A stretch of DNA of 64,000 bases from an uncultured Pedobacter sp. (GTDB taxonomy: Bacteria > Bacteroidota > Bacteroidia > Sphingobacteriales > Sphingobacteriaceae), in assembly GCF_946480185.1 (NCBI RefSeq), contig NZ_CAMLIG010000017.1, forward strand, positions 1-64,000, given 5' to 3'. How positions within the stretch are numbered: the stretch's first letter is position 1; the number at the start of each line of letters is the position of its first letter. The translations under genes and the position numbers were made by a program. Of the stretch, positions 56,515 through 64,000 are shown in pieces. Below the pieces are notes generated by a model. The model did not search any database and had not been told where the DNA came from. It saw only the letters and a list, made by a program, of their open reading frames with translations.

Positions 56515-56710
56515 CGCTCAGGCTTGCCTGCCCTCATGCCGGGCATTGGCAAATACTTTTTTTCCGCAAAAAAGTATTCAAAACCCGAGTGAAACGAACA
56601 CATGAAAGCCGATATAAAACAATAGATAAATTGAATAAACTCTCGCCTGCGCCCTTTGCTATGGAAGCTTTACTTTTACCTTGTTCATCTGTACCGCAAA
56701 GGCCAAGGGC
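56515..56710. repeat. Hairpin-rich non-coding stretch
   Basis: AATACTTTTTTTCCGCAAAAAAGTATT (56550-56577) is an almost perfect hairpin, GCCCTCATGCCGGGC lies just before it, and GCGCCCTTTG pairs loosely with CAAGGGCG further on. No reading frame of interest lies in the 56481-56955 gap (475 bases), apart from this and repeat copy D. Confidence 0.55.
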
Positions 56711-56796
56711 GAATTAACGGTTAATTTAGGCTTGTACTTGACTGGTACGTGGAAAATTGGACTTCATCTCAGGAATTTATTTTCAACAATGCAGAT

Positions 56797-56872
56797 GCGT
56801 TAACGATTGGAAAGGCATCCTTTTTTGCTTTTTCTGCAAAAAAGATACAGAGGAAAGCGTGTAAAAACGGCC
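56797..56872. repeat. Dispersed palindromic repeat, copy D (short loop)
   Basis: Starts GCGTTAACGATTGGAAAGGC, has ATCCTTTTTTGC / GCAAAAAAGAT around only TTTTTCT, and ends AAAGCGTGTAAAAACGGCC. Both arms match copies B and C, while the loop is much shorter. Confidence 0.75.
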
Positions 56873-56955
56873 AAATAAAAAATTAAACTTTTACATCAAA
56901 CCCTACACCTTAAACCCTCTACCTTTTACCCTAATTTTAATATCTTTGCGCCAAC

Positions 56956-58134
56956 ATGAGTGATAATAGATATAACCAGCGTGGCGTTTCTGCCGGAAAA
57001 GAAGATGTCCATAATGCCATCAAGAATATTGATAAAGGCATTTTCCCTCAGGCTTTCTGCAAAATTATTCCTGATATTTTAGGTAATGATGAGGCTTATT
57101 GCAACATTATGCATGCAGATGGTGCAGGAACAAAATCTTCTTTGGCTTATATTTATTGGAAAGAAACCGGCGATATTTCTGTTTGGAAAGGGATTGCGCA
57201 GGATGCGATTATCATGAATTTGGATGATTTGCTTTGCGTTGGCGCAACCGACCATATTTTATTGTCATCTACCATCGGAAGAAATAAAAACCTAATTCCG
57301 GGCGAAGTAATTGCCGAAATCATCAACGGAACGGAAGAAATTTTGGCCGATTTACGCGAAATGGGTATCAATATTTATTCAACCGGTGGCGAAACTGCCG
57401 ATGTTGGGGATTTGGTGCGTACCATTATTGTGGATTCTACGGTTACATGCCGTATGAAACGCGAGGACGTGATTTCTAACCATACCATTACAGATGGTGA
57501 TGTGATTGTTGGATTATCATCAAGCGGACAAGCGACTTACGAAACGGAATACAACGGCGGGATGGGTTCAAACGGATTAACATCTGCCCGGCATGATGTT
57601 TTTGAAAAAGCCATCGCCAACAAATTCCCCGAAAGCTTTGACCCCGCTGTTCCTTTTGACTTGGTTTTTTCTGGTAAAAAAGCGCTGACAGATTTAGTTC
57701 AAGTTTCGGATGATTTAAGCGTAACTGCCGGAAAGTTGGTTTTATCGCCAACAAGAACGTACGCTCCGGTGATCAAAAAAATATTAGATCAGCACCGTTC
57801 CCAAATTCACGGAATGGTACATTGTAGCGGTGGCGCACAAACCAAGGTGCTGCACTTTATAGAAAAACTGCATATCATTAAAAATAATTTATTCCCAATT
57901 CCACCGCTTTTCAAACTCATTCAGGAGCAATCTGGTACCGATTGGAAAGAAATGTATAAGGTTTTTAATATGGGACACCGCATGGAAATTTACGTTCCAG
58001 CTAATGTTGCACAAAGAATCATCGAGATTTCTAAATCTTTCGGGATAGATGCACAGATTGTAGGTAGGGTTGAAAAGGCGGAGAAAAAGCAGGTAACGAT
58101 TACCAGCGAGTTTGGGGAGTTTGTTTATAACTAG
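56956..58134 (+). CDS. purM: Phosphoribosylformylglycinamidine cyclo-ligase (AIR synthase)
   Basis: A 392-residue purine-pathway enzyme that closes the imidazole ring using ATP. MHADGAGTKSSLAYIYWKET is the N-terminal substrate/ATP loop, with LDDLLCVGATDHILLSSTIG and STGGETADVGDLVRTIIVDS following. The C-terminal half has PTRTYAPVIKKIL and MVHCSGGAQTKVLHF. It is the longer version common in Bacteroidota. A TATCTTTG box (56941-56948) is 7 bases ahead of the ATG, so the leader is very short. Confidence 0.93.
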   Translation: MSDNRYNQRGVSAGKEDVHNAIKNIDKGIFPQAFCKIIPDILGNDEAYCNIMHADGAGTKSSLAYIYWKETGDISVWKGIAQDAIIMNLDDLLCVGATDHILLSSTIGRNKNLIPGEVIAEIINGTEEILADLREMGINIYSTGGETADVGDLVRTIIVDSTVTCRMKREDVISNHTITDGDVIVGLSSSGQATYETEYNGGMGSNGLTSARHDVFEKAIANKFPESFDPAVPFDLVFSGKKALTDLVQVSDDLSVTAGKLVLSPTRTYAPVIKKILDQHRSQIHGMVHCSGGAQTKVLHFIEKLHIIKNNLFPIPPLFKLIQEQSGTDWKEMYKVFNMGHRMEIYVPANVAQRIIEISKSFGIDAQIVGRVEKAEKKQVTITSEFGEFVYN

Positions 58135-58138
58135 GTAA

Positions 58139-59200
58139 ATGGATAATCTTCTTGCTAAAGAAAACAACAATTTTAATTTAGTAAGATTATTTGCCTGTTT
58201 ACAAGTTTTAGTTCTCCATACATATAGTTTTTATAATGTTGGAGAAAACACCCTTTTCTTAAAAATATTATGGCTTTTTCCCGGGGTAATTATTTTCTTT
58301 ACCATTAGCGGTTTTTTAATTGCCAAATCTTTAGAAAATTCCACCGAAAGTTCCTTCGGTTTAAAGCGGGTATTTAGAATTTACCCCGCACTTTTTGTAA
58401 ACGTAGCTATTACATGCCTACTTCTGTTCTATTTTAATTCGGCTAGTTTAAACCTTGATTTATTCAAGTATCTGCTTGCTCAACTCTCTATTTTCCAATT
58501 TTACACACCCGAAAGTATGAAAAGTTTCGGAATGGGGCATCATCCAAATGGTGCACTTTGGACTATTAGTGTGGAACTTCAATTTTACATTTTCTTTTTT
58601 CTGTTGACTAAAATTACCAAGTGGAAAAATAAAAGTATCCGGTTTAAAAACAATATTATCCCTTATCTAGTTGTGCTTTCTTGTTTCGTAAATTATTACG
58701 TTAACAAAAACCTAACTTTTGGATCGTTAGGCTACAAACTGCTTTTTAATTCTCTTCCTTATAACTTCACCTTTTTTGGAATTGGTATTTTGTTATGGAT
58801 AAATTTAGCATCGATAAAGAAACTCTTCTACGGAAAAACAGCTTACTGGGCAGGTTTATTGGCGATTTTTATCTGCATAATTATAGTTTATGACATTAAA
58901 ATAGCTCGCTATCAATTTGATACCATCAGTTTTTTATATCTGCTATTGCTGATACTCTGTATGTTTTCATTCGCTTTCAGCTATACCCATTTAAGCTTCA
59001 GCCTACTTAAAAATGTAGATGTCTCTTACGGAACTTACATTTACCATGTACTGGTTATCAATACTTTTCTGCAGTTAAGAATTTCAAGCAATTACTTTAT
59101 TTTAATTTATACTTTAGCTATCCTTTGCGGTATAGCCTCTTGGTACGGTATCGAAAAACATTTTTTGGCATTTTCAAAAAAATTGCGTTTAGACTCCTAA
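58139..59200 (+). CDS. Acyltransferase 3 family membrane protein
   Basis: A 353-residue polytopic protein with about ten hydrophobic helices. The first segment NFNLVRLFACLQVLVLHTYS contains the conserved His (H27) of the OafA/NodX family, and GVIIFFTISGFLIAKSLENS and FGMGHHPNGALWTISVELQF follow with the expected Gly/Ser and His/Trp motifs. Such proteins add acyl groups to sugars of surface polymers in the inner membrane. It begins 4 bases after purM but has no functional link to it; the acceptor is unknown. Confidence 0.9.
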   Translation: MDNLLAKENNNFNLVRLFACLQVLVLHTYSFYNVGENTLFLKILWLFPGVIIFFTISGFLIAKSLENSTESSFGLKRVFRIYPALFVNVAITCLLLFYFNSASLNLDLFKYLLAQLSIFQFYTPESMKSFGMGHHPNGALWTISVELQFYIFFFLLTKITKWKNKSIRFKNNIIPYLVVLSCFVNYYVNKNLTFGSLGYKLLFNSLPYNFTFFGIGILLWINLASIKKLFYGKTAYWAGLLAIFICIIIVYDIKIARYQFDTISFLYLLLLILCMFSFAFSYTHLSFSLLKNVDVSYGTYIYHVLVINTFLQLRISSNYFILIYTLAILCGIASWYGIEKHFLAFSKKLRLDS

Positions 59201-59357
59201 AAAACAAAAATTAGATAGTTTGAAAATCATTTCTAATTATCCATATAGCCAAATAAAACATAGGCTTTTTATTAAAAATACAAAATTTAAAATTAGTTTT
59301 TCTTTTTTTTGCCAAATCCTTTCATTTTTCATGCTGAGATGACTAGCTTTGCTGGCT

Positions 59358-60557
59358 ATGCCAAAAGTCTCATCAAAAGGAGAACAAATGCCGGCTTCCC
59401 CAATAAGGAAGTTGACTCCGTTTGCCGATAAAGCAAAGAAGCAAGGAATAAAAGTATATCATTTAAACATTGGTCAGCCGGATATTGAAACGCCTAAAGC
59501 AATGCTTGACGCGATAAAAAATACCGACATTGATGTTTGGGCATATACCGCATCTGAAGGAACAGAAAGCTATAGAGAAAAATTAGCGGCTTATTACAAT
59601 AAGTTGAATTACAACATTACTCCAGATGACATTATCGTTACCTTAGGCGGTTCTGAGGCAATATTAATTGCTTTACGCTCTTGCTTTGACATAGACGAGG
59701 AGATTTTAATTCCTGAACCATTTTACGCTAACTATAACGCATTTGCTTGCCAAACAGACGTAGTGGTTACGCCAATTTCATCAAGTATAGAAACAGGCTT
59801 TGCTTTGCCTTCCGTTAAGGAATTTGAAAAATACATTACGCCGCGTACCAGAGCAATCATGATTTGTAATCCCAATAATCCGACAGGCTATCTATACAGC
59901 CAAGATGAAATGGAGGATTTAAAAGAAATTGCCCTAAAACACGATTTATTTATCATTGCTGATGAAGCTTATCGAGATTTCTGTTATGATGGCAGAAAAT
60001 TTATCTCACCCATGTTTTTACCGGGATTGGAAGAACATGTAATTATTGTTGATACCGTTTCTAAGAGATACAGTGCATGTGGTGCAAGATTAGGATGTTT
60101 GATCACTAAAAACAAAGACGTTAGAGCTACCGGTTTAAAGTTTGCGCAAGCCAGATTAAGTGCAGGAATGCTAGAACAGATTGCCGGAGAAGCCGCTTTA
60201 GACACTCCGGACGAATACTTTGAAGAGATAAATAAAGAATATACTGCCAGAAGAGATATTTTGGTGGAAGCCTTGAACAAAATGGAAGGCGTTTTTTGTC
60301 CAGTTCCAGGTGGTGCTTTTTATGTAGTTGCCAGCTTACCGGTTGATAATGCGGAGAATTTCTGCAGGTGGATTTTGGAAGAATTCAATTACGAAAAACA
60401 AACTGTAATGATTGCGCCTGCAGCAGGCTTTTATGTGGGTGATGACAAAGGCTTGAACGAAGTTCGTTTGGCTTATGTCATCAATCAAGAAGACATTAAA
60501 AAGGCCATGATATGTTTAGAAAAAGCTTTAGAAGCTTATCCGGGAAGAACAAAGTGA
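59358..60557 (+). CDS. Pyridoxal-phosphate aminotransferase, class I/II
   Basis: About 399 residues; the ATG at 59358 begins MPKVSSKGEQMPASP, and a TTG three codons upstream is less likely. The PLP-binding lysine is K236 in VDTVSKRYSACGARLG, with ICNPNNPTGYLYSQ and ADEAYRDFCYDG (D202, Y205) forming the cofactor site. These give the fold type I aspartate/aromatic aminotransferase pattern; the amino-acid donor cannot be decided. It stands alone ahead of ssrA. Confidence 0.92.
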   Translation: MPKVSSKGEQMPASPIRKLTPFADKAKKQGIKVYHLNIGQPDIETPKAMLDAIKNTDIDVWAYTASEGTESYREKLAAYYNKLNYNITPDDIIVTLGGSEAILIALRSCFDIDEEILIPEPFYANYNAFACQTDVVVTPISSSIETGFALPSVKEFEKYITPRTRAIMICNPNNPTGYLYSQDEMEDLKEIALKHDLFIIADEAYRDFCYDGRKFISPMFLPGLEEHVIIVDTVSKRYSACGARLGCLITKNKDVRATGLKFAQARLSAGMLEQIAGEAALDTPDEYFEEINKEYTARRDILVEALNKMEGVFCPVPGGAFYVVASLPVDNAENFCRWILEEFNYEKQTVMIAPAAGFYVGDDKGLNEVRLAYVINQEDIKKAMICLEKALEAYPGRTK

Positions 60558-60635
60558 AAGGTTTAAAGCGGAATTAATGTAGAAAAGTTAGCACTCTTAA
60601 CTTTAAACTCTTAACTTTGAACTTCTACAAAAACT

Positions 60636-61029
60636 GGGCTCGACCGGAATAGACAGGATGGATGATAAGTGTGTAAGCATGCAGCGCAATGAGGATTCAG
60701 CGCTTAAATATTGATTCTCAAAACACAAAAGGCGAAAATAACTACGCTCTTGCTGCTTAATCTTAACCAAGTTAAGATTGCTTAGTCGCACTTTAGAAGT
60801 GCGAGCGAGATGTTTCCCGAAGGCCAAGTCTGGCGGCAATCGATATGGAAGCACAGAAATGCCGGAATAAGGAAAAGTAAGTTTCGGACTTTTCTCGAAA
60901 ATTAAAGAAACTAAGGAGTAGCCAGGATGTTTATGTCCAAGTTGCTCTCGAAAACCAACCATAAAATAAGCATGTAGAAAGCGCAACTGGTCCCATGTTT
61001 GGACGAGGGTTCGAATCCCTCCGGGTCCA
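60636..61029 (+). ncRNA. ssrA: Transfer-messenger RNA (tmRNA)
   Basis: The 5' acceptor GGGCTCG pairs with the 3' CGGGTCC, the T arm has GGTTCGAATCC, and the discriminator is A; the 3' CCA is not encoded. The tag frame starts at GGC 60731 and reads GENNYALAA, followed by TAA at 60758-60760, the usual Bacteroidota degradation tag. It rescues stalled ribosomes and marks the protein for proteolysis. A TAACTTTG box at 60612-60619 is the likely -7 element. Reading frames on the other strand across it are spurious. Confidence 0.97.
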
Positions 61030-61042
61030 CATTATTAAAAAT

Positions 61043-61075
61043 AAACCCTTGTAAACAAGATATTTACAAGGGTTT
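61043..61075 (+). terminator. Terminator of ssrA
   Basis: AAACCCTTGTAAA-caagata-TTTACAAGGGTTT is a perfect 13-bp stem followed by TTAGTTTTAGG, 14 bases past the tmRNA. Confidence 0.92.
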
Positions 61076-61238
61076 TTAGTTTTAGGAGACAAAAGTGGGA
61101 TAAAAAAGGCCAATTATAATGTCAGACAAAAATCCTTCAAACTAATTTTCAAGATCTTTAGCTAATACTTTTATAATAACATTAGTTAATTTACGAAAAC
61201 TTAAGATATTCTTCTCTTAAAATACAAGACCAGAATCG

Positions 61239-61310
61239 GCTAACGATTGAAATAGATACCGCTCAGTGCTTAACGCCTAGCACAGTATGAACGGATAGCG
61301 AGTGAAAACA
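61239..61310. repeat. Relative of the dispersed palindromic repeat
   Basis: GGCTAACGATTGAAA matches the left end of copy C. AGATACCG..GTATGAACGGATAGC matches the element at 30064. The remaining part of the 61030-61430 gap (401 bases) is AT-rich and holds only the ssrA terminator and a TACTTTTG box (61401-61408) that may serve the next gene. Confidence 0.5.
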
Positions 61311-61430
61311 CACAAAACAACCAAAAACACTTAACACTATCTTAACCATACCCTCACTTTTAATTAATCATAAGCTAACAAACACCTAACATTGCGCTAA
61401 TACTTTTGCAACAACCAAACAAAAGTAAAA

Positions 61431-64000
61431 GTGAAATATTTTTTTAAATCCCTAAAAATTAGCACGATGCTAATTTTATTAACAACAACGGCATTTGCAC
61501 AAACAGGAAAAATTACAGGAAAAGTTGTTGATAAAGGCAACGGAGAAACATTAATTGGTTTAACAGTTGGTATTGATGGCACAAGCAAAGGTGCATCTAC
61601 TGATATTGACGGTAGATTTATAATCGCCAATTTAAATCCAGGTAAATACAATGTAACCTTTAGATACCTAGGCTACCAATCTAAAACCATTACAGCTGTT
61701 GAAGTTAAGGAAAATGAAACTACCACGCTTAACATTAGCATGGAAGAATCTGCAAAACAAGCTTTAAACGAGGTTGTAGTTACCGCCAGCTATGTAAGGG
61801 CTTCGGTTAATGCTTTATACGCACAACAGAAAAATAGCGTCAGCATCTCTAGTGGCATTTCTTCTGACGTGATTAAACGTTCGCCAGATAAAAACACTTC
61901 CGAAGTTTTAAAAAGGGTGAGTGGCGCTTCCATTCAGGATAACAAGTTCATTATCGTAAGGGGATTATCTGATCGGTATAATACCGCCATGTTGAACAAT
62001 GCAATATTGCCAAATACAGAAGTGGACAGAAAAGCTTTCTCTTTTGACATTATCCCATCCAACTTGGTTGATGCAATTGTTGTAAACAAAACAGCTTCAG
62101 CAGATCTTCCTGGCGATTTTTCGGGAGGTATTATCCAGATTTCAACTAAAGATTTCCCGGACACTAAATTTGTGAACTTGTCTTTAGGAACATCTTACAA
62201 TACTCAATCTACTTTCAAAAATTTTATTAGCGCACCAAAAAGCGGAAACGAAGTCTTCGGATTTTATGATAAAGGGCGTGATATCCCTGCAATTTTTCCG
62301 TCAAAAGCCGAATATTTAGCATTGCCTAGTCAAGGACCAGAAAGGTTTGAACTATCCAGAGCTTTTAAAAACAACTGGGGGTACAACGATGTAAAATCTA
62401 AACTAGGGCCAATTTTTCAGGCAAATTATGGCAACAGTAAAATATACGATAACAGCAATAAATTTGGAACTATCCTTTCTTTATCTTACCGTTATGATGA
62501 ACGTTTAAAAGATGTTGATCAGATTGCTTATGCTGGGCAAAACGTGGGCGATAAATTTAACGACCAGGTTTACAGTTATAACACCAACATTGGAGGCTTA
62601 GCAAATTTCGCCTACTCTTGGGGAAGCAATAAAATAGCTTTGAAAAATATTTACAACCGTGTAATTGAAAGCAAATTTACCAACAGAAATGGTATTGATG
62701 AAAGCAGCCAACCTTTTTCAAGAACAGCTGATTATTTATTGCAACGTTCTTTAATTAGCAACCAGCTAAGTGGTGATCATTTACTGTCCGAAACCAGTAA
62801 AATTAAATTTGATTGGAATTTGAATTATGCCAACACTGACCGTAAAGAACCTGGCTTTAAAAGAATGGAGTACTCGCAAGGCGTTGCATCTGTACCAAAC
62901 GGTTCATCAGATCCACGCATAGCGGGTAACTTCTCGTCATTACTGAACGAAAATGCCTACGGTGCTTCGGCAAATTTCACCATTCCGGTAAAATGGTTTA
63001 AAGACAACAACAAGATTAAATTTGGATATTTTGGTAGTTTAAGAGATCGTGATTTTAGCGCTAGGGTTATCGGTTTTATCAGAGACAATAATTTTGATAA
63101 TAATGCGGCATTGTCTCTTCCTCAAGATCAGATTTTTAATCCAGAAAATATCAGACCAAGAGGATTTGTTTTAGATGAAATCACCAACGGAAGCGATGCC
63201 TACAAAGCAAACTCGTTTTTAAATGCAGGATTCCTAATGTTTGATGGCTTTACCAGCGATAAGTTGAGATTGAGTGCGGGTGTAAGAGCAGAATCGTATC
63301 GTCAAAAATTAACCAGCGCCGACAACTCTTACACACCAATTGTAGTTGATACTACATACGTAAATATTTTACCTTCTGTTAACCTGATTTATAACCTAAC
63401 AGAAAAATCAAGCTTAAGGTTATCTGGATCGCAAACAGTGGGCCGTCCTGAATTCAGAGAAATTGCCCCGTTTTCATTTTACGATTTCAACAAAAACGTT
63501 TCTGTACAAGGTAACCCAAAGCTTAAACAATCAAGTACTATTAATGTTGATTTAGGTTTTGCAACCTACCCTGGCACCGGCGAAGTGTTTTCTGTTTCTA
63601 CCTTCTTTAAAAGATTCGATTTACCGATTGAGCAGGCTTTACAATTGGGTACAAGCGGTAGAACCATCGGATATTCAAATGCCAAATCTGCAACATTATA
63701 CGGTGTAGAAGCAGAAGTGCGTAAATCTTTAAAGTTTATTGATGATCGATTTAAGAACTTCACTTTCAGCGCAAATGCATCTTTCATTAAATCCGAAGTG
63801 GTGGTTTCTAGATTAGTTAATAAAGATGGAGTAAGACCGCTACAAGGACAATCACCTTACTTAATCAATACCGGTATCCAATATAACTCTGCGTCTGCGA
63901 ACGGTGTTGGTTTCAGTTTATTATACAACAGAATTGGAAAAAGAATTTGGGCGGTAGGAAACGTACAGGACAAAGATATTTATGAAAACCCACGTAATAT
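61431..64000 (+). CDS. TonB-dependent outer-membrane receptor, 5' part
   Basis: The frame is open from the GTG at 61431 to the window end (about 856 codons), so the C-terminus is missing. A signal peptide (KYFFKSLKISTMLILLTTTA, cut after FA-Q) is followed by a carboxypeptidase-like regulatory domain at about 27-110 (GKITGKVVDKGNGETLIGLT). The plug domain begins near 110 (NEVVVTASYVRASVNALYAQ, then RVSGASIQDNKFIIVRGLSD). The beta-barrel follows with aromatic strand ends. An ATG 12 codons in would cut off the basic n-region of the signal. It imports a ligand with TonB energy; no SusD or regulator gene is in view, so the substrate is unknown. Confidence 0.92.
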   Translation, partial: MKYFFKSLKISTMLILLTTTAFAQTGKITGKVVDKGNGETLIGLTVGIDGTSKGASTDIDGRFIIANLNPGKYNVTFRYLGYQSKTITAVEVKENETTTLNISMEESAKQALNEVVVTASYVRASVNALYAQQKNSVSISSGISSDVIKRSPDKNTSEVLKRVSGASIQDNKFIIVRGLSDRYNTAMLNNAILPNTEVDRKAFSFDIIPSNLVDAIVVNKTASADLPGDFSGGIIQISTKDFPDTKFVNLSLGTSYNTQSTFKNFISAPKSGNEVFGFYDKGRDIPAIFPSKAEYLALPSQGPERFELSRAFKNNWGYNDVKSKLGPIFQANYGNSKIYDNSNKFGTILSLSYRYDERLKDVDQIAYAGQNVGDKFNDQVYSYNTNIGGLANFAYSWGSNKIALKNIYNRVIESKFTNRNGIDESSQPFSRTADYLLQRSLISNQLSGDHLLSETSKIKFDWNLNYANTDRKEPGFKRMEYSQGVASVPNGSSDPRIAGNFSSLLNENAYGASANFTIPVKWFKDNNKIKFGYFGSLRDRDFSARVIGFIRDNNFDNNAALSLPQDQIFNPENIRPRGFVLDEITNGSDAYKANSFLNAGFLMFDGFTSDKLRLSAGVRAESYRQKLTSADNSYTPIVVDTTYVNILPSVNLIYNLTEKSSLRLSGSQTVGRPEFREIAPFSFYDFNKNVSVQGNPKLKQSSTINVDLGFATYPGTGEVFSVSTFFKRFDLPIEQALQLGTSGRTIGYSNAKSATLYGVEAEVRKSLKFIDDRFKNFTFSANASFIKSEVVVSRLVNKDGVRPLQGQSPYLINTGIQYNSASANGVGFSLLYNRIGKRIWAVGNVQDKDIYENPRN

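Noticed and set aside
60603..61113. Open frames on the minus strand across the tmRNA region
   Set aside because: They read through a tmRNA with matching acceptor, T arm and tag frame, so they are spurious.

Overview
The window is a 64 kb stretch of ordinary chromosome from a low-GC member of the Bacteroidota, most likely Sphingobacteriaceae (Pedobacter-like). The evidence is the gene content: a SprB-repeat adhesin, a TonB-dependent receptor with a carboxypeptidase-like regulatory domain, the long form of IspG, a DUF2723 protein, a GxxExxY protein, and parE/parC close together. Four or five upstream regions carry the phylum's promoter pattern (TTTG, 19-20 nt, TAnnTTTG), and the tmRNA tag reads GENNYALAA. 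The species assignment is inference.

Layout. 1-3.5 kb: 5' part of a giant secreted SprB-repeat adhesin (minus strand, cut by the window edge). 3.7-5.9 kb: ECF sigma factor, anti-sigma-like membrane protein and a beta-barrel protein. 6.1-12.6 kb: orphan ABC ATPase, L-2-hydroxyglutarate oxidase, ahcY, a HigBA toxin-antitoxin pair, obgE, adk and tRNA-Arg. 12.8-16.7 kb: a carotenoid cluster (crtB, a secreted helical protein, lycopene cyclase and a b5-like protein on the minus strand, crtI divergent). 16.8-20 kb: a protein I read as a divergent kinase-fold enzyme, a methyltransferase and a glycosyltransferase. 20-24.5 kb: serS, rsmI, lnt. 24.8-29.9 kb: ispG, a TMEM175-like channel, a frameshifted AAA/DUF4143 ATPase, an alpha/beta hydrolase, DUF3467. 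30.2-33.6 kb: operon ligA-DUF6913-dapA. 33.8-36.7 kb: operon liaF-like, DUF4288, LytS-type kinase, LytTR regulator. 36.9-42.1 kb: parC and parE separated by a frameshifted GxxExxY gene bracketed by 44-bp imperfect direct repeats. 42.4-47.7 kb: DUF3891, ald, DUF2723 glycosyltransferase-like protein. 47.9-55.3 kb: tRNA-Gln, prs, rplY, recA, nth, a nucleotidyltransferase/small-protein pair, uvrA. 55.6-61 kb: DUF72, purM, acyltransferase, aminotransferase, ssrA. 61.4 kb to the end: a TonB-dependent receptor, cut by the window edge.

Most genes are housekeeping: DNA repair and topology (ligA, recA, nth, uvrA, parC/parE), translation (serS, rsmI, rplY, ssrA, tRNAs, obgE), nucleotide and one-carbon metabolism (adk, prs, purM, ahcY), cell envelope (lnt, dapA, LiaF/LytSR). 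ispG supplies isoprenoid precursors that crtB/crtI/lycopene cyclase can turn into carotenoid.

The less ordinary content is: a mosaic family of intergenic palindromic repeats (at least three close copies and several relatives); two genes broken by single-base frameshifts; the kinase-like protein behind crtI; a LiaF-LytS-LytTR envelope-sensing operon; and two small two-gene modules (HigBA and a nucleotidyltransferase pair). I found no CRISPR array, rRNA, prophage, transposase or biosynthetic megacluster, and no clear sign of a wholly new multi-gene system.
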